NCBI RefSeq assembly: GCF_029873635.1
Contig: NC_080419.1
Location: 67,037,323-67,101,322 of the forward strand
Origin: Malania oleifera
Taxonomy: Eukaryota; Streptophyta; Magnoliopsida; Santalales; Ximeniaceae
Direction: 5' to 3'
DNA length: 64,000 nucleotides
Below the pieces are notes generated by a model. That model had not been told where the DNA came from. It made no database searches and saw only the letters and a list, made by a program, of their open reading frames with translations. Every line of letters starts with the position of its first letter. Position 1 is the stretch's first letter. Position numbers and translations under genes: made by a program. This document shows, in pieces, positions 1 to 12,221 of this stretch.

Positions 1-327
1 GTTTAAATAATAAAGAGGGAGGGATATGGAAATAGAAAGAGAAGGAGGCAGCAGACTTCGTCAACGAATGCGAAGCGTTCGTCAACGACATTGCACTTTG
101 GGAGTAATAACTGAGGGAATTTATTAGGTCCTCGTCGACGAACACATGGGATTCGTCGACAAGGGTACAAGAGGGCCTTGTCAACGAAGAAAAGTTTCGT
201 CGACGAGAAGATATCGAGAGAGGATCTTTGGGAAGTCTGAAATTCTTCAACGAAGGTACAGGTTCGTAGACAAACTTTCTATAGGATTCGTCCACGAGGT
301 GACATGGCTCGTCGATGAATCCCGCAG

Positions 328-335
328 TATAAATA
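328..335 (+). promoter_or_regulatory. TATA box in Tekay 5' LTR
   Basis: TATAAATA directly after the cluster of CGTCGACGA dyads and followed by a C/T-rich leader. The same box is kept in the 3' LTR at 7590-7597. It is the likely core promoter driving the genomic RNA. Confidence 0.65.
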
Positions 336-851
336 GCTCGAACTTCATTTTTAAGCTTAATTTTCGGCGTAGAACTCTTTTTCTCTCCTCCCTTCGGTTC
401 CCTCCCTTCTCCTTTCAATTTCGGGCCGAATTTCCGCCAATTCGAGGATCTGAAGCCACCACGACGCTCCTGGAGAAGTTCTCTATATATCTGCCGGAGT
501 GGATCGTCGGTGGAACTCTGTTGAAATTCATCCATGAGTTGAGGTAAGGGTTTTTATGCTGAATTTGGTCTTTTCATAGTTATAGGAAACGATATTCACG
601 TGAAAATATTGAAGTTTAGTTCTGGGGATTGTTGAATTTAGGGTGTTGAACGGGGAACCCTACGGGTGCAGGACGAGTGAAATTAGGGGGCTTCTTTTCA
701 GTACTAGGTAAGGGAATAAACTAAATCAGTTATTTTCCATGCAAATTATTATTATTTATCAGCAAATTTATTTTCAGGAAAGCATGTATTATATCTGTAT
801 ATTATGATGGAAATGCACATTTGGGAAAATACTGTTATTATGTTGAAGTGC

Positions 852-919
<68 letters not shown>
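852..919 (+). repeat. (TA)n(TG)n compound microsatellite in LTR
   Basis: About 13 TA units run into about 21 TG units. The corresponding place in the 3' LTR (about 8112-8128) holds only a few TA and TG units, so the tract expanded or contracted after insertion. It produces a spurious repetitive ORF. Confidence 0.95.
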
Positions 920-920
<1 letters not shown>

Positions 921-1125
921 ATGCCAAAAATTATGATTTTAGAATATTACGTATGGTTTTATACAGCAAATGTATGGCATGAATATTACTTTACATGAGA
1001 AGTATTATGATATGACAATGTTATGGGTAAAGTATGTTTTTCAGAGATTATGAAAGAAGGCAATACTTTATAATTTTAAAGTACATGATAAATGATTTAT
1101 TTATTTCGAATGATATGTATGAGAT

Positions 1126-1265
1126 ATTTGGCGCAAGGCCATGATTGATAGCCTCGCGAGGCAGTGTTTTACGTATGATTTCGGCACGAGGCCGTAGTTA
1201 TGAAATGTTCGGCGCGAGGCTATATTTATGAAATGTTCGGCGCGAGGCCATATTTATGAAATTAT
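1126..1265 (+). repeat. ~28-bp imperfect tandem repeat in Tekay LTR
   Basis: Three to four units containing GGCGCGAGGC followed by a TATTTATGAAATG-like stretch. The 3' LTR holds the same repeat, cut by the Sirevirus and resuming at 17894. A related GCATCTGCGCC repeat lies in the second Tekay element at about 33480-33545. Confidence 0.75.
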
Positions 1266-2196
1266 AGAAATGCTATCAATCTATTTATGTTAAATGTTAT
1301 ATTATCATGTACTATATGATATTAGAACCCGGATGTTAGTTTAGTTCAGTTTTAGGAGCACAGTACCAGAGCTTATAGATCAAATATCAATGATCAGATT
1401 GGTGCTAACCACCCCACGAGGGGGTGGGAGATGGATAGTCAATGTGGCTTTCAATGTAGAGTGTAAACGTCCACCTAGAAGTTTGGACCAGGGTGTGGCG
1501 GGCCCATCATAGTTACAGACATTTTTTACTCAGCAGTGGTCGGCCAGCAGTTGTCGGGTCCTGCCTTTAGGCTGCACAACCCGTCAAAGGAGGTAATACA
1601 TGACATCAGCTAGCTATTCATCCTTGGTATGTTTTCAGTATTATTAGCTATAACAAACATTTCATTATCAGTATGAATTATTAGAAAATATGAAAGTATA
1701 TGATTATTCACTATGTTATGATGTATTTTTTTAGATATATGAAACGTACTGAATATGCATAACTGCATTAAATATTCATGTTGCCACACAACTGTATTTA
1801 GTTTATTTTCCCTTACTGAGAAGTGTCTCACCTGCAAACATTAAATAATTTTTAGGAAACCCCGAAAGACCGGCGGGTCGTGGCCGCCGTTGAATTTATT
1901 GAGTTACCCCGCTATAAGGGTAACTGTTGTGCTAAGATCAATGGTTTTTTTTTGTAGGATCCTAGGAAATACTTTTTGGTGTTTTTGGGTATTTTGGAGA
2001 TTGTATATAAATATAGAACATGATGGATAATTAACTCTGGTATTATGTATTCTATGGTTTGAGAATGTGATTTATATTTATTGCTGCTGAGGTTTCCGCA
2101 GTGAATGACAGGTGTCCCCGTTACGCAAGGGTTCGGGTTGACTGTTTTATTTATTTTACTTATCTTATATGAGTATATAAGCAGGTTGTTACTATT

Positions 2197-2209
2197 TGGT
2201 ATCAGAGCC
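2197..2209 (+). promoter_or_regulatory. Primer binding site, initiator Met tRNA type
   Basis: TGGTATCAGAGCC lies a few bases after the 5' LTR end and is complementary to the 3' end of plant initiator methionine tRNA. It is the usual minus-strand DNA primer site in plant LTR elements. Confidence 0.9.
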
Positions 2210-2510
2210 TAGGATACTAGGTTCTGTAGACTCTAGAATGCAATAGTAATAATACCAGAGTATAGGATAAGGGAATTTGAGGTCTGGTTTTGTAGTCTAG
2301 ATGCAAGACTTTTGTAGTGGTTTGTGTGATTTTCCTAGGGTGATGATTTCAGGAAAGTCATGGTAAACTATCGTCGGGTTGGGTATCTAGGTTGCAAGAT
2401 TGAATCTTGAATTAAGATAAGAAGAGATGGATTAATTAGGAATAAATACTATATTGGTTGGATGATATGTATAGTGAAGAGGTTCTGAGTTAATTTACTT
2501 GTTTTTCATG
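2210..2510 (+). other. Leader between primer site and gag
   Basis: Untranslated leader of the Tekay element, A/T-rich with many stops and no motif I recognise. The region carries internal repeats of 'gtagtct' type only. Confidence 0.5.
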
Positions 2511-3971
2511 ATGGATTCTGGTGGCAGTAGTGCCCACACTAGTGGAAATGAGGGTGCTGGACCCTCAGGCACTGTGGGAGGTGATTCAGATGCAGTCCTA
2601 CACAGTGTGGCACAACAAGTCATGGCCAAAATTTTCAAGAGTTCGAGGGAACAGGGTGGTCTGCAGGCCATGTTAACTCGATAGAGAAATTCATTAAGAT
2701 GAATCCTCCGACTTTATCAGGGGGAACAGATCCTAGAGTTGCTGAAAATTGGGTGCAGGAAATAGAGAAAATATATGTGGTGCTGCAGTGTTCAGAGGAG
2801 CAGCGGGTGTCATTTGCTACTTACAAACTGACTGGGGAGGCCGAGAGTCGGCAGTGAAACTGTTAGAGCAGCAGAGGACAGTACCCATGGAGATGACATA
2901 GGAGCGGTTTAAGGAGACATTCTTTGACAGGTATTTTCTAGACTCATCCAGGGAAGTGAAGATTGAGGAGTTCCTGAATTTGAAGCAGGGACAGCAGACC
3001 ATACAACAATACACGGTGAGGTTCATCGAATTATCTTGCTTCACCTAGTACATCATACAAGATGAAGCAAAGAAGGTACGGAAGTTTGAGAGAGGTCTGA
3101 GGAGAGAAATGCATAAACAAGTGTCGATATTGAAGTTACAGGATTTTACTGAATTGGTGGATAGGGACACTATTGCAGAGATTGGAAAGCGTTGGAGGCT
3201 GAGGAGCAGAGGCAGAAGAAGAGATCTGCACCTTCCAGTTCTCAGCAGGGAGTCGGTCGTGGTTCATGGAAGAGAGGTGGCTACTATAGAGATCGGAGAC
3301 AGGAGACCAAAAATCGTGATTTTCAGGGTGTGCAGCCATCTCCAGCTTGCCCATCTTACAAGAAGAGACACCTGGGGGAGTGTCGAGCCGCACGAGGTGT
3401 CTGCTACCGGTGTGGGGAGCCAAGGCATATGATGAGGGATTGTAAGGCTCAAATTGGTGTTGCTCTTGCTCCTAGACCTACTCGAGGAGGCTACCAGGCA
3501 CCACATGATGGCCAACAGTGGAATATGGCCCAAGCTAGGGATTTTGCTCTGATGCCGGGTGATGCTGAGGCAGCCAATGACGTGGTGATAGGTACGGTTA
3601 ATATGCTTTCATTTAAAGTTATTACACTTTTTGAATTAGGATCCATGCACTCGTTTGCATCTGTGGAATGTGTTAAATTGTGTGGGGCTGAAACACAAGC
3701 ACTAGATGTTGAATTATTAGTAGCTACACCGACCGAGTCGGCGGTGAGATGTAGTAGGATGCTTCGTGGTTGTCCAATTGATATTCAGGGGAGAATTTTA
3801 GCTGCTGACTTAGTGGTGCTAGATATGCATGGATTTGATATCATCTTCAGCATGGATTGGCTAGCAGCTAATTTTGCCAGTATAGACTGTCATGCTAGAG
3901 AAGTAATTTTTAGACCGCCAGGAAGACCAGAATTCAGATTTACAGGGTCACGAGTGCAATCTCTACCTTAG
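2511..3971 (+). pseudogene. Tekay gag and protease, broken
   Basis: Gag forms the retrotransposon particle and protease cleaves the polyprotein. The start is placed at the ATG reading MDSGGSSAHTSG because the second Tekay copy begins with a similar Gly/Ser-rich peptide (MDPRGGSSHASG at 40758). Stops and frame changes break the capsid part between about 2680 and 3190. The last frame (3192-3971) holds one zinc knuckle, CYRCGEPRHMMRDC, matching CX2CX4HX4C, then the protease. The protease active-site segment reads LFELGSMHSF. The catalytic Asp of the usual D-S/T-G triad is missing, so the enzyme is dead. The frame closes with a stop just before the RT linker. Confidence 0.85.
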
Positions 3972-5420
3972 ATGGTTTCAGCTATTCAGGCAATGAGACT
4001 ACTCTTAAGTGGTTGTCAGGGATTCGTGGCCTTCGTGAAGGAAAGAATAGGGAATGAAGTGAAGCTCACTAATACGCCAATAGTAAAGGATTTTATTGAT
4101 GTATTTCTAGAAGAATTACCGGGTTTTCCACCTAATCGTGAGGTAGATTTTCCCATTGATCTACTTCCAGTAGTACTGATCTCTAAAGCACCATATCAAA
4201 TGGTGCTAGTAGAGTTGGCGGAACTAAAAGATCAGTTGCAGGATTTACTTGATAAAGGCTTTATACAACCTAGTGTATCTCCATGGGGAGCTCTAGTATT
4301 ATTCGTGAAGAAGAAAGATGGATCTATGAGGATGTGCATAGACTACAGGGAGATTAATAAAGTGACAATCAAGAACAAGTATCCTTTACCCCGTATCGAT
4401 GATTTGTTTGACCAGCTCCAGGGTACACGAGTGTATTCCAAGATCGATCTCAGGTCAGGCTACCATTAGGTAAAGGTTAGGGCAAAAGATGTATCGAAGA
4501 TGGCTTTTAGGATCAGATATGGACATTACGAGTTCCTTGTTATGCCATTTGCTCTGACAAATGCTCCTACGATATTTATGGATTTGATGAATAGGATTTT
4601 TTATCCATATTTAGATCAGTTTGTGGTTGCTTTTATTGATGATGTATTGGTCTATTCGAGGAGCTATGAAGAGCACAAGATACATTTGAGGCAAGTTTTG
4701 CAGATACTCGGGGAGAAGAAGTTGTATGCAAAGTTCAGCAAATGTGACTTCTGACTCGAGAAAGTTGTGTTTTTGGGACATATTATCTCAGGAGATGGAA
4801 TTTCTGTGGATCCCAGTAAAATTGAGGTAGTAGTGAATTAGGCTAAATCGAGGAATGTCCAGGGGATCAAGAGTTTCTTGGGGTTAGCTGGATATTACCA
4901 TTGTTTTGTTGAGGGATTCTCAGCTTTATCAAGGCCTCTAACATGACTGACTAAGAAGAATTCCAGATTTGAATGGGATGACAGTTATGAGCAGAGTTTT
5001 CAGGAATTGAAGTAGAGGCTAGTCACAGCACCAGTACTGATCATCCCGTCTGGGGGTGAGGGTTATACTAACTACAGTGATGCATCCTTGAAGGTCTTGG
5101 CTGTGTATTGATGCAGCATGGCAGGGTGGTGACATATGCGTCCAAACAGTTGAAAGAATACGAAAAAGAACTACCCTACCCATGATCTTGAATTGGCTGT
5201 AGTGGTACACGCATTGAAAATTTGGAGGTATTACCTGTTCGGCGAGCAGTGGGAGATTTTCTCCGACCACAAGAGCTTAAAGTATTTCTTCACCCAGAAA
5301 GAATAGAATATGAGGCAGAGAAGGTGGTTAGAGTTGATTAAGAATTTTGACTGTACTATTAGTTACCACCCAGGGAAAGCAAACGAGGTAGCTGATGCAC
5401 TGAGTGGGAAGTATGGGGGA
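3972..5420 (+). pseudogene. Tekay reverse transcriptase and RNase H, broken
   Basis: RT copies the element RNA into DNA and RNase H removes the RNA strand. RT begins with the conserved [16 protein letters not shown] segment, then [11 protein letters not shown], the palm motif with [10 protein letters not shown], and the catalytic [11 protein letters not shown], whose two Asp are intact. A stop falls right after SGYH at about 4467, and more stops occur at 4752, 4838 and 4945 and through the RNase H. RNase H landmarks DHKSLKYF (about 5265) and [14 protein letters not shown] (about 5365) are readable. The domain order matches Ty3 elements. It cannot make a full enzyme as it stands. Confidence 0.88.
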
Positions 5421-5469
5421 ATCAGCATTGACGGCAATGGAAATCTAGTGTCCGATCATGATGGATCTA

Positions 5470-6981
5470 GAGAGACTCGGCATTGAATTGATCGAGAGTA
5501 ATCCTCCAGTATGTATCGCCAGCCTAGTGGTACAACCTACTCTGTAGGAAAGAATTAAAGTTGCCCAGAAAGAAGACCCAGGATTAGTAGAGGTGATGGA
5601 CAAAGTGCAAAGTGGTCAGGGGGAGGAATTCAGTATTGCAGATGATGAAGCTTTGCGGTTTCGTTCCAGATTATGTGTTCCTGCTAATGTTGACATTACG
5701 AAGATTATTTTGGAGGAGGCTCACAGATCTTTGTATATGGTTCATCCCGACAGTACGAAAATATACAAGGATCTGCCAGAGTTTTATTGGTGGAGTGGTA
5801 TGAAGAGATAAATTGCCGAGTATATAGCCTAGTGCTTGATGTGCCAGCAGGTAAAAGCCAAACACCAGAGGCCAATGGGTCAGTTGCAACCGTTATTTAT
5901 CCCAGAGTAGAAGTGGGATCATATATCCATGGACTTCGTGTCAGGGCTGCCATCGACATCGCTTGGCCATAATGCAATTTGGGTGATAGTAGACCAATTG
6001 ACTAAGACCGCCCATTTTCTCCCTATCAAGATTAGTTATTCCTTCAACCGTTTATTGGAGATTTACGTTCAGGATATAGTTTGTTCTCATTGAGTGCCCA
6101 TATCTATTGTGTCAGACCGAGACTCGTATTTCACGTCACGTTTCTAGAGAAGCTTATAGGAAGCTTTAGTGTCACAGTTATCGTTTAGCACAACATTCCA
6201 TCCTCAGTTAGATGGGCAGACTGAGAGGACGATACAGATACTAGAAGATATGCTCCGAGCATGTGTATTAGATTTTGGGGGTAGTTGGACTCAGTTCATG
6301 TCGCTATTAGAGTTCGCGTATAATAATAGTTATTAGTCTAGTATTGGCATGGCACCATTTGAGGCTTTGTACAATAGGAGATGTCGATCTCCTTTGTATT
6401 GGGATGAGATGGGTGAGCGGCGAGTTGTGGGGCCAGAGCTGGTGTAGTAGGAGTACGATAAAGTTCATCTTATCAGGGATAGAATCAGTGCAGCTCAGAG
6501 CCGACAGAAGAGTTACGCCGACAATCATCGTAGGAATTTGGAGTTCGATGTGGGTAATCATGTATTTTTAAAGATAGCTCTGTTAAAAGGGGTTACGAGA
6601 TTTGGTAGGAAGAGTAAACTTAGCCCTAGGTTTATCAGTCCATTTGAGATTTTAGAGAAAGTGGGGCCAGTCGCCTATAGGCTAGCTTTTCCACCTACAC
6701 TATCCAGGATGCACGACGTATTCAACGTATCTATGTTGAGGAAATACATCCCAGATCGCTCTCATATTATCAGTTATGGTGAGTTAGAGATCTGTGATTC
6801 ACTAGTTCATGAGGAGGTACTAGTGCAGATTCTAGACAGGAAGGAACAAGAACTACGTAATAAGAAAATTCCTCTGGTAAAGGTTCCATGGAGGAATCAT
6901 GCAATAAAAAAGGCTTCTTGGGAGCTCGAGGAGCAGATTAGACAAAACTACCCACAATTGTTCCAAGAAGTTCATATGTGA
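5470..6981 (+). pseudogene. Tekay integrase with chromodomain-like C-terminus, broken
   Basis: Integrase inserts the cDNA into chromosomes. In chromoviruses the C-terminal chromodomain-like part is thought to steer insertion toward particular chromatin. Seen here: the zinc-binding region around WWSGMKR (about 5795), the core with WDHISMDFVSGLPS (about 5920), the second Asp in IVSDRDSYF (about 6112), a readable LEFAYNNSY region (about 6310), then an intact 147-residue frame (6538-6981). That frame covers the GKLSPRF-type domain and the tail ILDRKEQELRNKKIPLVKV followed by WRNH and WELEEQIRQ. Stops occur at about 5809, 5830 and 6090 and several later points. Confidence 0.87.
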
Positions 6982-7238
6982 TTAAGATTGAAATGTGAGT
7001 AAATATGTAATGTTTCTTTTGCAAGTACATGTAATGCTTTATTTAGAAGTGGTATTTTAGTTTTGGGGGAATTTTCTTTTGGTATATGTAATCTCCCGGG
7101 ACTTGAAATATAGCCACAGTATTCCTCCGCCATAAGTGAGGGTAAGTAATAAAATAAGTAGACCATTTTGCCTAATAAGGGATGATGAATTATATGAATA
7201 GTAAATTTCGAGGACGAAATTTTATAAGGAGGAGAGAA
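6982..7238 (+). other. Tekay 3' untranslated region and polypurine tract
   Basis: A short non-coding stretch ends in AAGGAGGAGAGAA at about 7226-7238, directly before the LTR start TGTAATG. The purine run is the expected second-strand primer. The TTTCGAGGACGAAATTTT motif just upstream is common next to this tract in plant Ty3 elements. Confidence 0.8.
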
Positions 7239-8365
7239 TGTAATGACCCGAATAATAATGGTATTTAAATAATAAAGAGGGAGGGAAATGGAAACAAAAA
7301 TAGAAGGAGGCAGCAGATTTCATCAACGAATGCGAAGCGTTCGTCGACGACATTGCACTTTGGGAGTAATAACTGAGGGAATTAATCAGGTCCTTGTCAA
7401 TGAACACAGGGGATTCGTCGACGAGGGTACAAGAGGGCCTCGTCGACGAAGACAAGTTTCGTCGACGAGAAGATACCGAGAGAAGATCTTTGGAAAGTCT
7501 GAAATTTGTCGACGAAAGTGCAGGTTTCTCGATGAACTTTCTACAGGACTCATCGACGAGGTGACGTGGCTCGTCGACAAATCCCGTACTATAAATAGCC
7601 TGAACTTCATTTTTAAGCTTAATTTTTGGCGCAGAACTCCTTCTCTCTCCTCCCTTCGGTTCCCTTCCCTTCTCTCTTCGATTTCAGGCCGGATTTCCAC
7701 CGGTTTAAGGATTTGAAGCCACCACGATGCTCCTGGAGAAGTTCTCTGCATATCTGCCAGCGCGGATCATCGGTGGAACTCCATTGAAATTCATCTGTGA
7801 TTTGAGGTAAGGTTTTTTATGCCGAATTTGGTCTTTTCATAGTTATAGGAAACGATATTCACGTGAAAATATTAAAGTTTAGTTCTGGGGATTATTGAAT
7901 TTAGGGTGTTGAACGGGGAACCTACAGGTGCAGGACGAGTGAAATTAAGGGGTTTCATTTCAGTACCGGGTAAGGGAATAAACTAAATTAGTTATTTTCC
8001 ATGCAAATCATTATTATTTATCAGTAAATTTATTTTCAGGAAAGCATGTATTATATCTGTATATTACAAAGAAAATGCACATTTGAGAAAATATTGCTAT
8101 TATGTTGAAGTGTATATATATATGTGTGAGATGCCAGAAATTATGATTTTAGAATAATATGTATGGTTTTATACTGCAAATGTGTGGCATGAATATTACT
8201 TTACATAAGAAGTATTATGATATGACAATGTTACGGATGAAGTATGTTTTTCAAAGATTATGAAAGGTACATTATAATTTTAAAGTACATGATAAATGAT
8301 TTATTTATTACAAATGATATGTATGAGATATTTGGTGCAAGGTCGTGGTTGATAGCCATGTGAGG

Positions 8366-8370
8366 CAGTG
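8366..8370 (+). repeat. Target site duplication CAGTG, left copy
   Basis: CAGTG here and at 17889-17893 flank the Sirevirus exactly. The uninterrupted 5' LTR has a single GGCAGTGTTTTACG at the same place (about 1161). Confidence 0.97.
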
Positions 8371-10500
8371 TGTTGACTCTATGAGTCCAATCCAGTTTTT
8401 GATAATGACAAATCAATTGATATTTGATCTGTGCATTGAGTTTGTGAACAGGACTTACACTGAGCATGCACGGAAAGATAACGAGTCATGGATGCCATAA
8501 AGTAAAGCTTATACATATTATAAAGTACCATGGAACTCAAAGAGTATGAGAATCAAAATGCAAGCGGCAAAGTTCAAGAATGTCTTGGGAATGGGTATTT
8601 AGAACTCATGTATCTATATTTTCGTATGATTTATCTTGAGGCTCAATATAACTTAGAATGATTTTAGGATTCATGCATTTCATGTACATCATTAGAATAC
8701 TTACATGGGCTTAGAAATGTGTTTAAAATCATGAAAACTTGTTTTGCAAAAGACCCAAGCAAAGAATCAAAGTAGAATTTTAAACTGGAAATGAATATGT
8801 GTGAAAAAGGGGACTTCGGTAGCCTACAGTTAACCTCAGGCGCCTGAAGAATTTCTTCGGTAGACTGAAGATTAAGTTTGGTAGCCTAAAGAATAAAATG
8901 GGAAAGACAGAACCTGGTAGAGGTACCTCGGTCGCCTGACCTTGGAACCTCAGGCGCCTGAAGTCGAGTTCGGTTGCCTGAACTCACGCGAAAGCCTAAA
9001 AATCAGTTCTTTATTAAAAAGACACACGAGGTATCTTATTGATCCAACGGCTAAGATCAATTATAAGGGTAATATACTATATATTATGAATTTCTAAACC
9101 CTAGAAAAGAGAGAGACACACACAAGAAAAAGAAAAACACACCTTGTTGCAAGTTTGTTGATTATCTACTCTTAGTGCTATTGGTTTGCCTATACATCAA
9201 TCTCATATCTTCAAGCATGGGCAAATCAATTCATATTTTCAAAAGGAACTTGTTTACTCTACTGTACTTCAATCTAGTATTGAGGTTTGATCTTTCAAGT
9301 TATTAGTCTTGTGATTTTTGCATATCATCTCATTGTTTGTTTCTTGACTAGTATTGAAAAGTATTGATCTTGAGTGTGTCTTTCGTACAAAAATTAATTT
9401 TCTAAGAGATCATTACTTGAGAAAGTTTATCTAACTTGGTAGATTAAATTTTGGTTCAAGAGCATATAAATATACATATATTGTCTCAAAGGGCTTATTA
9501 TTGAAAAACCTAGTTTTTGATTAAAAGAGTGATCTTGAAAGTATCTTTATATATACCAAGCTATTTTAAACAAGATCATTATTTGTTTTATGGTCTGTGA
9601 CTCATTGAAAGGTTTGATTCAAGTGTGTGGTTTCTAAAAGGATCTATCTTTAGATACATTAGAACTTGATTTAATATCCTTCATACTTATAAATATAATT
9701 TTAATTGAGGGATATTTTTTTACCAATTAATATACTCAGTTTTGTGGTTCAGTACTTGAAATAAAACTTTGTGATTTTGATTGAGTGTATATTCAAGACA
9801 AAGTTTTTGCCAACAAGTTTACTTCAATTATATAAGTGTGCATTTTTGTAAAGTGAACCAAGAACCCTAGATTATTCCAAAACATTTTGAATTTATCTTT
9901 ACTTGAAAGTTTTGGTTAAAAAGGGATTTGTGTGTTGAGGCATATCATACATAAAATGATTTTATCGTTTTCATTCATTCACGAGCTTCAAGTTATACCA
10001 TATGTCAATGTTTTAGGAATTTGAATTGTACTCACCAACTTTTGTTAGAAGCATTGTTTTTTAGTGTATTTTCCAGATTCTATTGTATACACGGTTCGGT
10101 GTGTGAACCGGTGTGAAAGGAGAGAGTTGTATCTCTTGTAAGCAGCGGAGTAGGAGGAAGTTGTGCCTCTTCTAAGCAGCGGATTGTAAGGGAAGCTCCG
10201 TCCCACTTTAAGGAGCAGGGTTAGTGAATCCTTGAGTGGTTGCTCAAGGCGAGGACGTAGGCCAAGTAGGTTGAACCTCGTAAAATCATGGTTGCATTCT
10301 CTCTTCCCTTATCTTTTTATTTTCCGCATCGTATTTCAATTTCCAAGTTGCTTGTGTATGTTGAATAATTTCACACCAACTTGATAAGTGACTAGTTAAA
10401 CTTAGATATAGGGATTGATTAGTAAATAGGCTTCAAAGAATTTTTTTAAATACCCAATTCACCCCCCCCCCCCTCTCTTGGGATTACACCTTAATCAACA
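8371..10500 (+). repeat. Sirevirus 5' LTR
   Basis: 2130 bp, paired with 15744-17888. It contains short units with the palindrome TCAGGCGCCTGA at 8836-8847 and 8950-8961, amid diverged relatives, upstream of the likely promoter (ACTATATATTATG at about 9070). A C12 run (10462-10473) sits just before the terminal CTCTCTTGGGATTACACC. Confidence 0.95.
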
Positions 10501-10502
10501 TT

Positions 10503-10513
10503 TGGTATCAGAG
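10503..10513 (+). promoter_or_regulatory. Primer binding site, initiator Met tRNA type
   Basis: TGGTATCAGAG starts two bases after the LTR end and matches the complement of the initiator methionine tRNA 3' end. Complementarity is shorter than in the Tekay element. Confidence 0.88.
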
Positions 10514-10555
10514 AGGGCTTACTTAGACTTGATAGTTAATTTGTAAAACGATCAC

Positions 10556-12208
10556 ATGACGCACATTGGTGTAACTTCATTTGGTGAGGGACACTCATCC
10601 ACTAGACCACCCATTTTCTGTGTTGTAAATTACACCTATTGGAAACGTAGGATGAGCATATATCTACTAAACGTAGATTGGAAGGTCTAGAAAATTGTGA
10701 CTTAAGGAAATCCTCCCATGAAAGTCATTGATAAGATTAATGTACCTAAAACTAAAGATGAATATACTGAAGAGGATTGGAAGTCAGTTCAAAGTAATGC
10801 CATAGCCATGAATATACTTTTTTGTGCACTAGATGTCAATGAAGTTAATAGGGTAATGGCATGTAATTCAGCTAAAGAAATTTGGGAAAAATTAGAAGTT
10901 ACATATGAAGGCACTAAGGAAGTAAGGGGTAGCAGGATAGACATGCTTACTAGTGAATATGAAGCATTTAAAATGACGGTTGATGAATCCATACAATCCA
11001 TGTACACTAGATTCACACACATCATTAACTCTTTAAATGCTCTTGGAAAAACTTACCCTTCTTATGAGTTGATCAGGAAAATACTCAGGGGATTATCTCC
11101 AGTGTGGGAAGCTAAAGCTACTGCAATAGCTGAAGGGAGAAATCTCAAGGAGATGTCAGTGGATGAACTCATTGGATCACTCATCACCTATGACTTGGTG
11201 ATAAACGAGAAGAAAAATGAGCAAAGCAAAGCTAAGAAGGTCACTGCACTTAAGGCATCATCAAGCTATTCAAGTGAGGGAAGCGATTCTGAAACAGATG
11301 ATGACATGGCCTTGCTCACAAATAAGTTCGGGAAGTTCTTGAAGAAAAACAAAAAATTCAACAGAGAATTCTGGAACTCTAAATCAAAAAGAGGAAAGCA
11401 AAGCATGAAGAAAAAGAAGGAGGATCCACCAACTTGCTACAATTACCGAGAAGTTGGACACATCAAGTTTGAGTGCCCCAAACTCATAAAAGCTTCAAAG
11501 AAAAAGAAGAAGGCATTGAAAGTCGGCTGGGATACACACAGCACTAGCAGTTCAAAATATGAATCCAGTGACGACGAGGTTGCCAATTTGTGTCTAATGG
11601 CACATGATGACTTGGAGGTACAATCAACTTTTTCATCATCTTCGTACTATTCTAGTGAATCTGAAAATGAAAATGAACTGATGTCATATGATGAACTGAA
11701 ACAAGAATACCTATACACTGTTAAAATGCTTGAGAAGAAAATGAAGAAAATTTCTGAGTTGAGAAGTAAAATCAAAGAACTTTCAAATCTAGTTGAACAC
11801 CAAAATGAATCCCATGCATCTTTCATAGAAGATAAAGATTTTAAAATTAAAGAGTTAGAAAAGGACTTGAAAGATAAATCTGAAATAATCTGTAAATTTA
11901 TAGAAGGACAAAACAATTTTGAAAAGCTCTTAAGATCCCAAAGAAATTCTCTAGAAAAAGAAGGGCTCGGTTTTAATGTTAAAGAAAATATTAAGAATAG
12001 ACATCTTTACATGGGGTATTTTACAAAAGAAATAAAGTCATATGTTCCAACTAAGAATTTTTATAGAAACACTACATGTTTTAAATGTAGAAGGTTGGGT
12101 CACAAACAATTTGACTGCCCTTTGAAAAATAAAGATGTAAAAATTAAGAGAGTATGGAAAGTGAAAGGTCAAACTAGCACTAACCCCCCTGGACCCAAGA
12201 AAATCTAG
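10556..12208 (+). pseudogene. Sirevirus gag, nearly intact with two early stops
   Basis: Gag builds the particle and binds RNA. I place the start at ATG 10556 because the frame reads into the conserved YWKRRMSIYL region. In-frame stops at 10688 (TAG where Trp is expected) and 10703 cut it, after which 496 codons from 10718 are open. Residues from 10718: the capsid-like part runs to about 165, a Ser/Glu-rich acidic part follows, then knuckle one, CYNYREVGHIKFEC (second Cys replaced by Tyr), a Lys/Glu-rich predicted coiled coil around residues 325-400, and knuckle two, CFKCRRLGHKQFDC, which is complete. The long gag with a coiled-coil region fits Sireviruses. Confidence 0.88.
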
Positions 12209-12221
12209 GTACCAAAGCTAG

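Larger units (their letters stand above)
1..2193 (+). repeat. Tekay 5' LTR (first bases outside window)
   Basis: Nearly identical in order to 7261-8365 plus 17894-18922, which defines it as an LTR. It ends at about 2193 (expected TTACA reads TTACT). It holds a TATA box, clustered TCGTCGACGA-type dyads before the TATA box (60-320), a compound TA/TG microsatellite and a GGCGCGAGGC tandem repeat. LTR copies serve as promoter and terminator for the element. Apparent ORFs here, such as 146-547, are not conserved protein. Confidence 0.9.

Noticed and set aside
146..547. 133-codon ORF in the 5' LTR, with a counterpart at 7288-7716
   Set aside because: It spans the dyad repeats and TATA box of an LTR. 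The two LTR copies do not preserve a common protein.
804..998. ORF with Tyr-Ile and Cys-Val repeats
   Set aside because: It is the translation of the TA/TG microsatellite in the Tekay LTR and not a protein gene.
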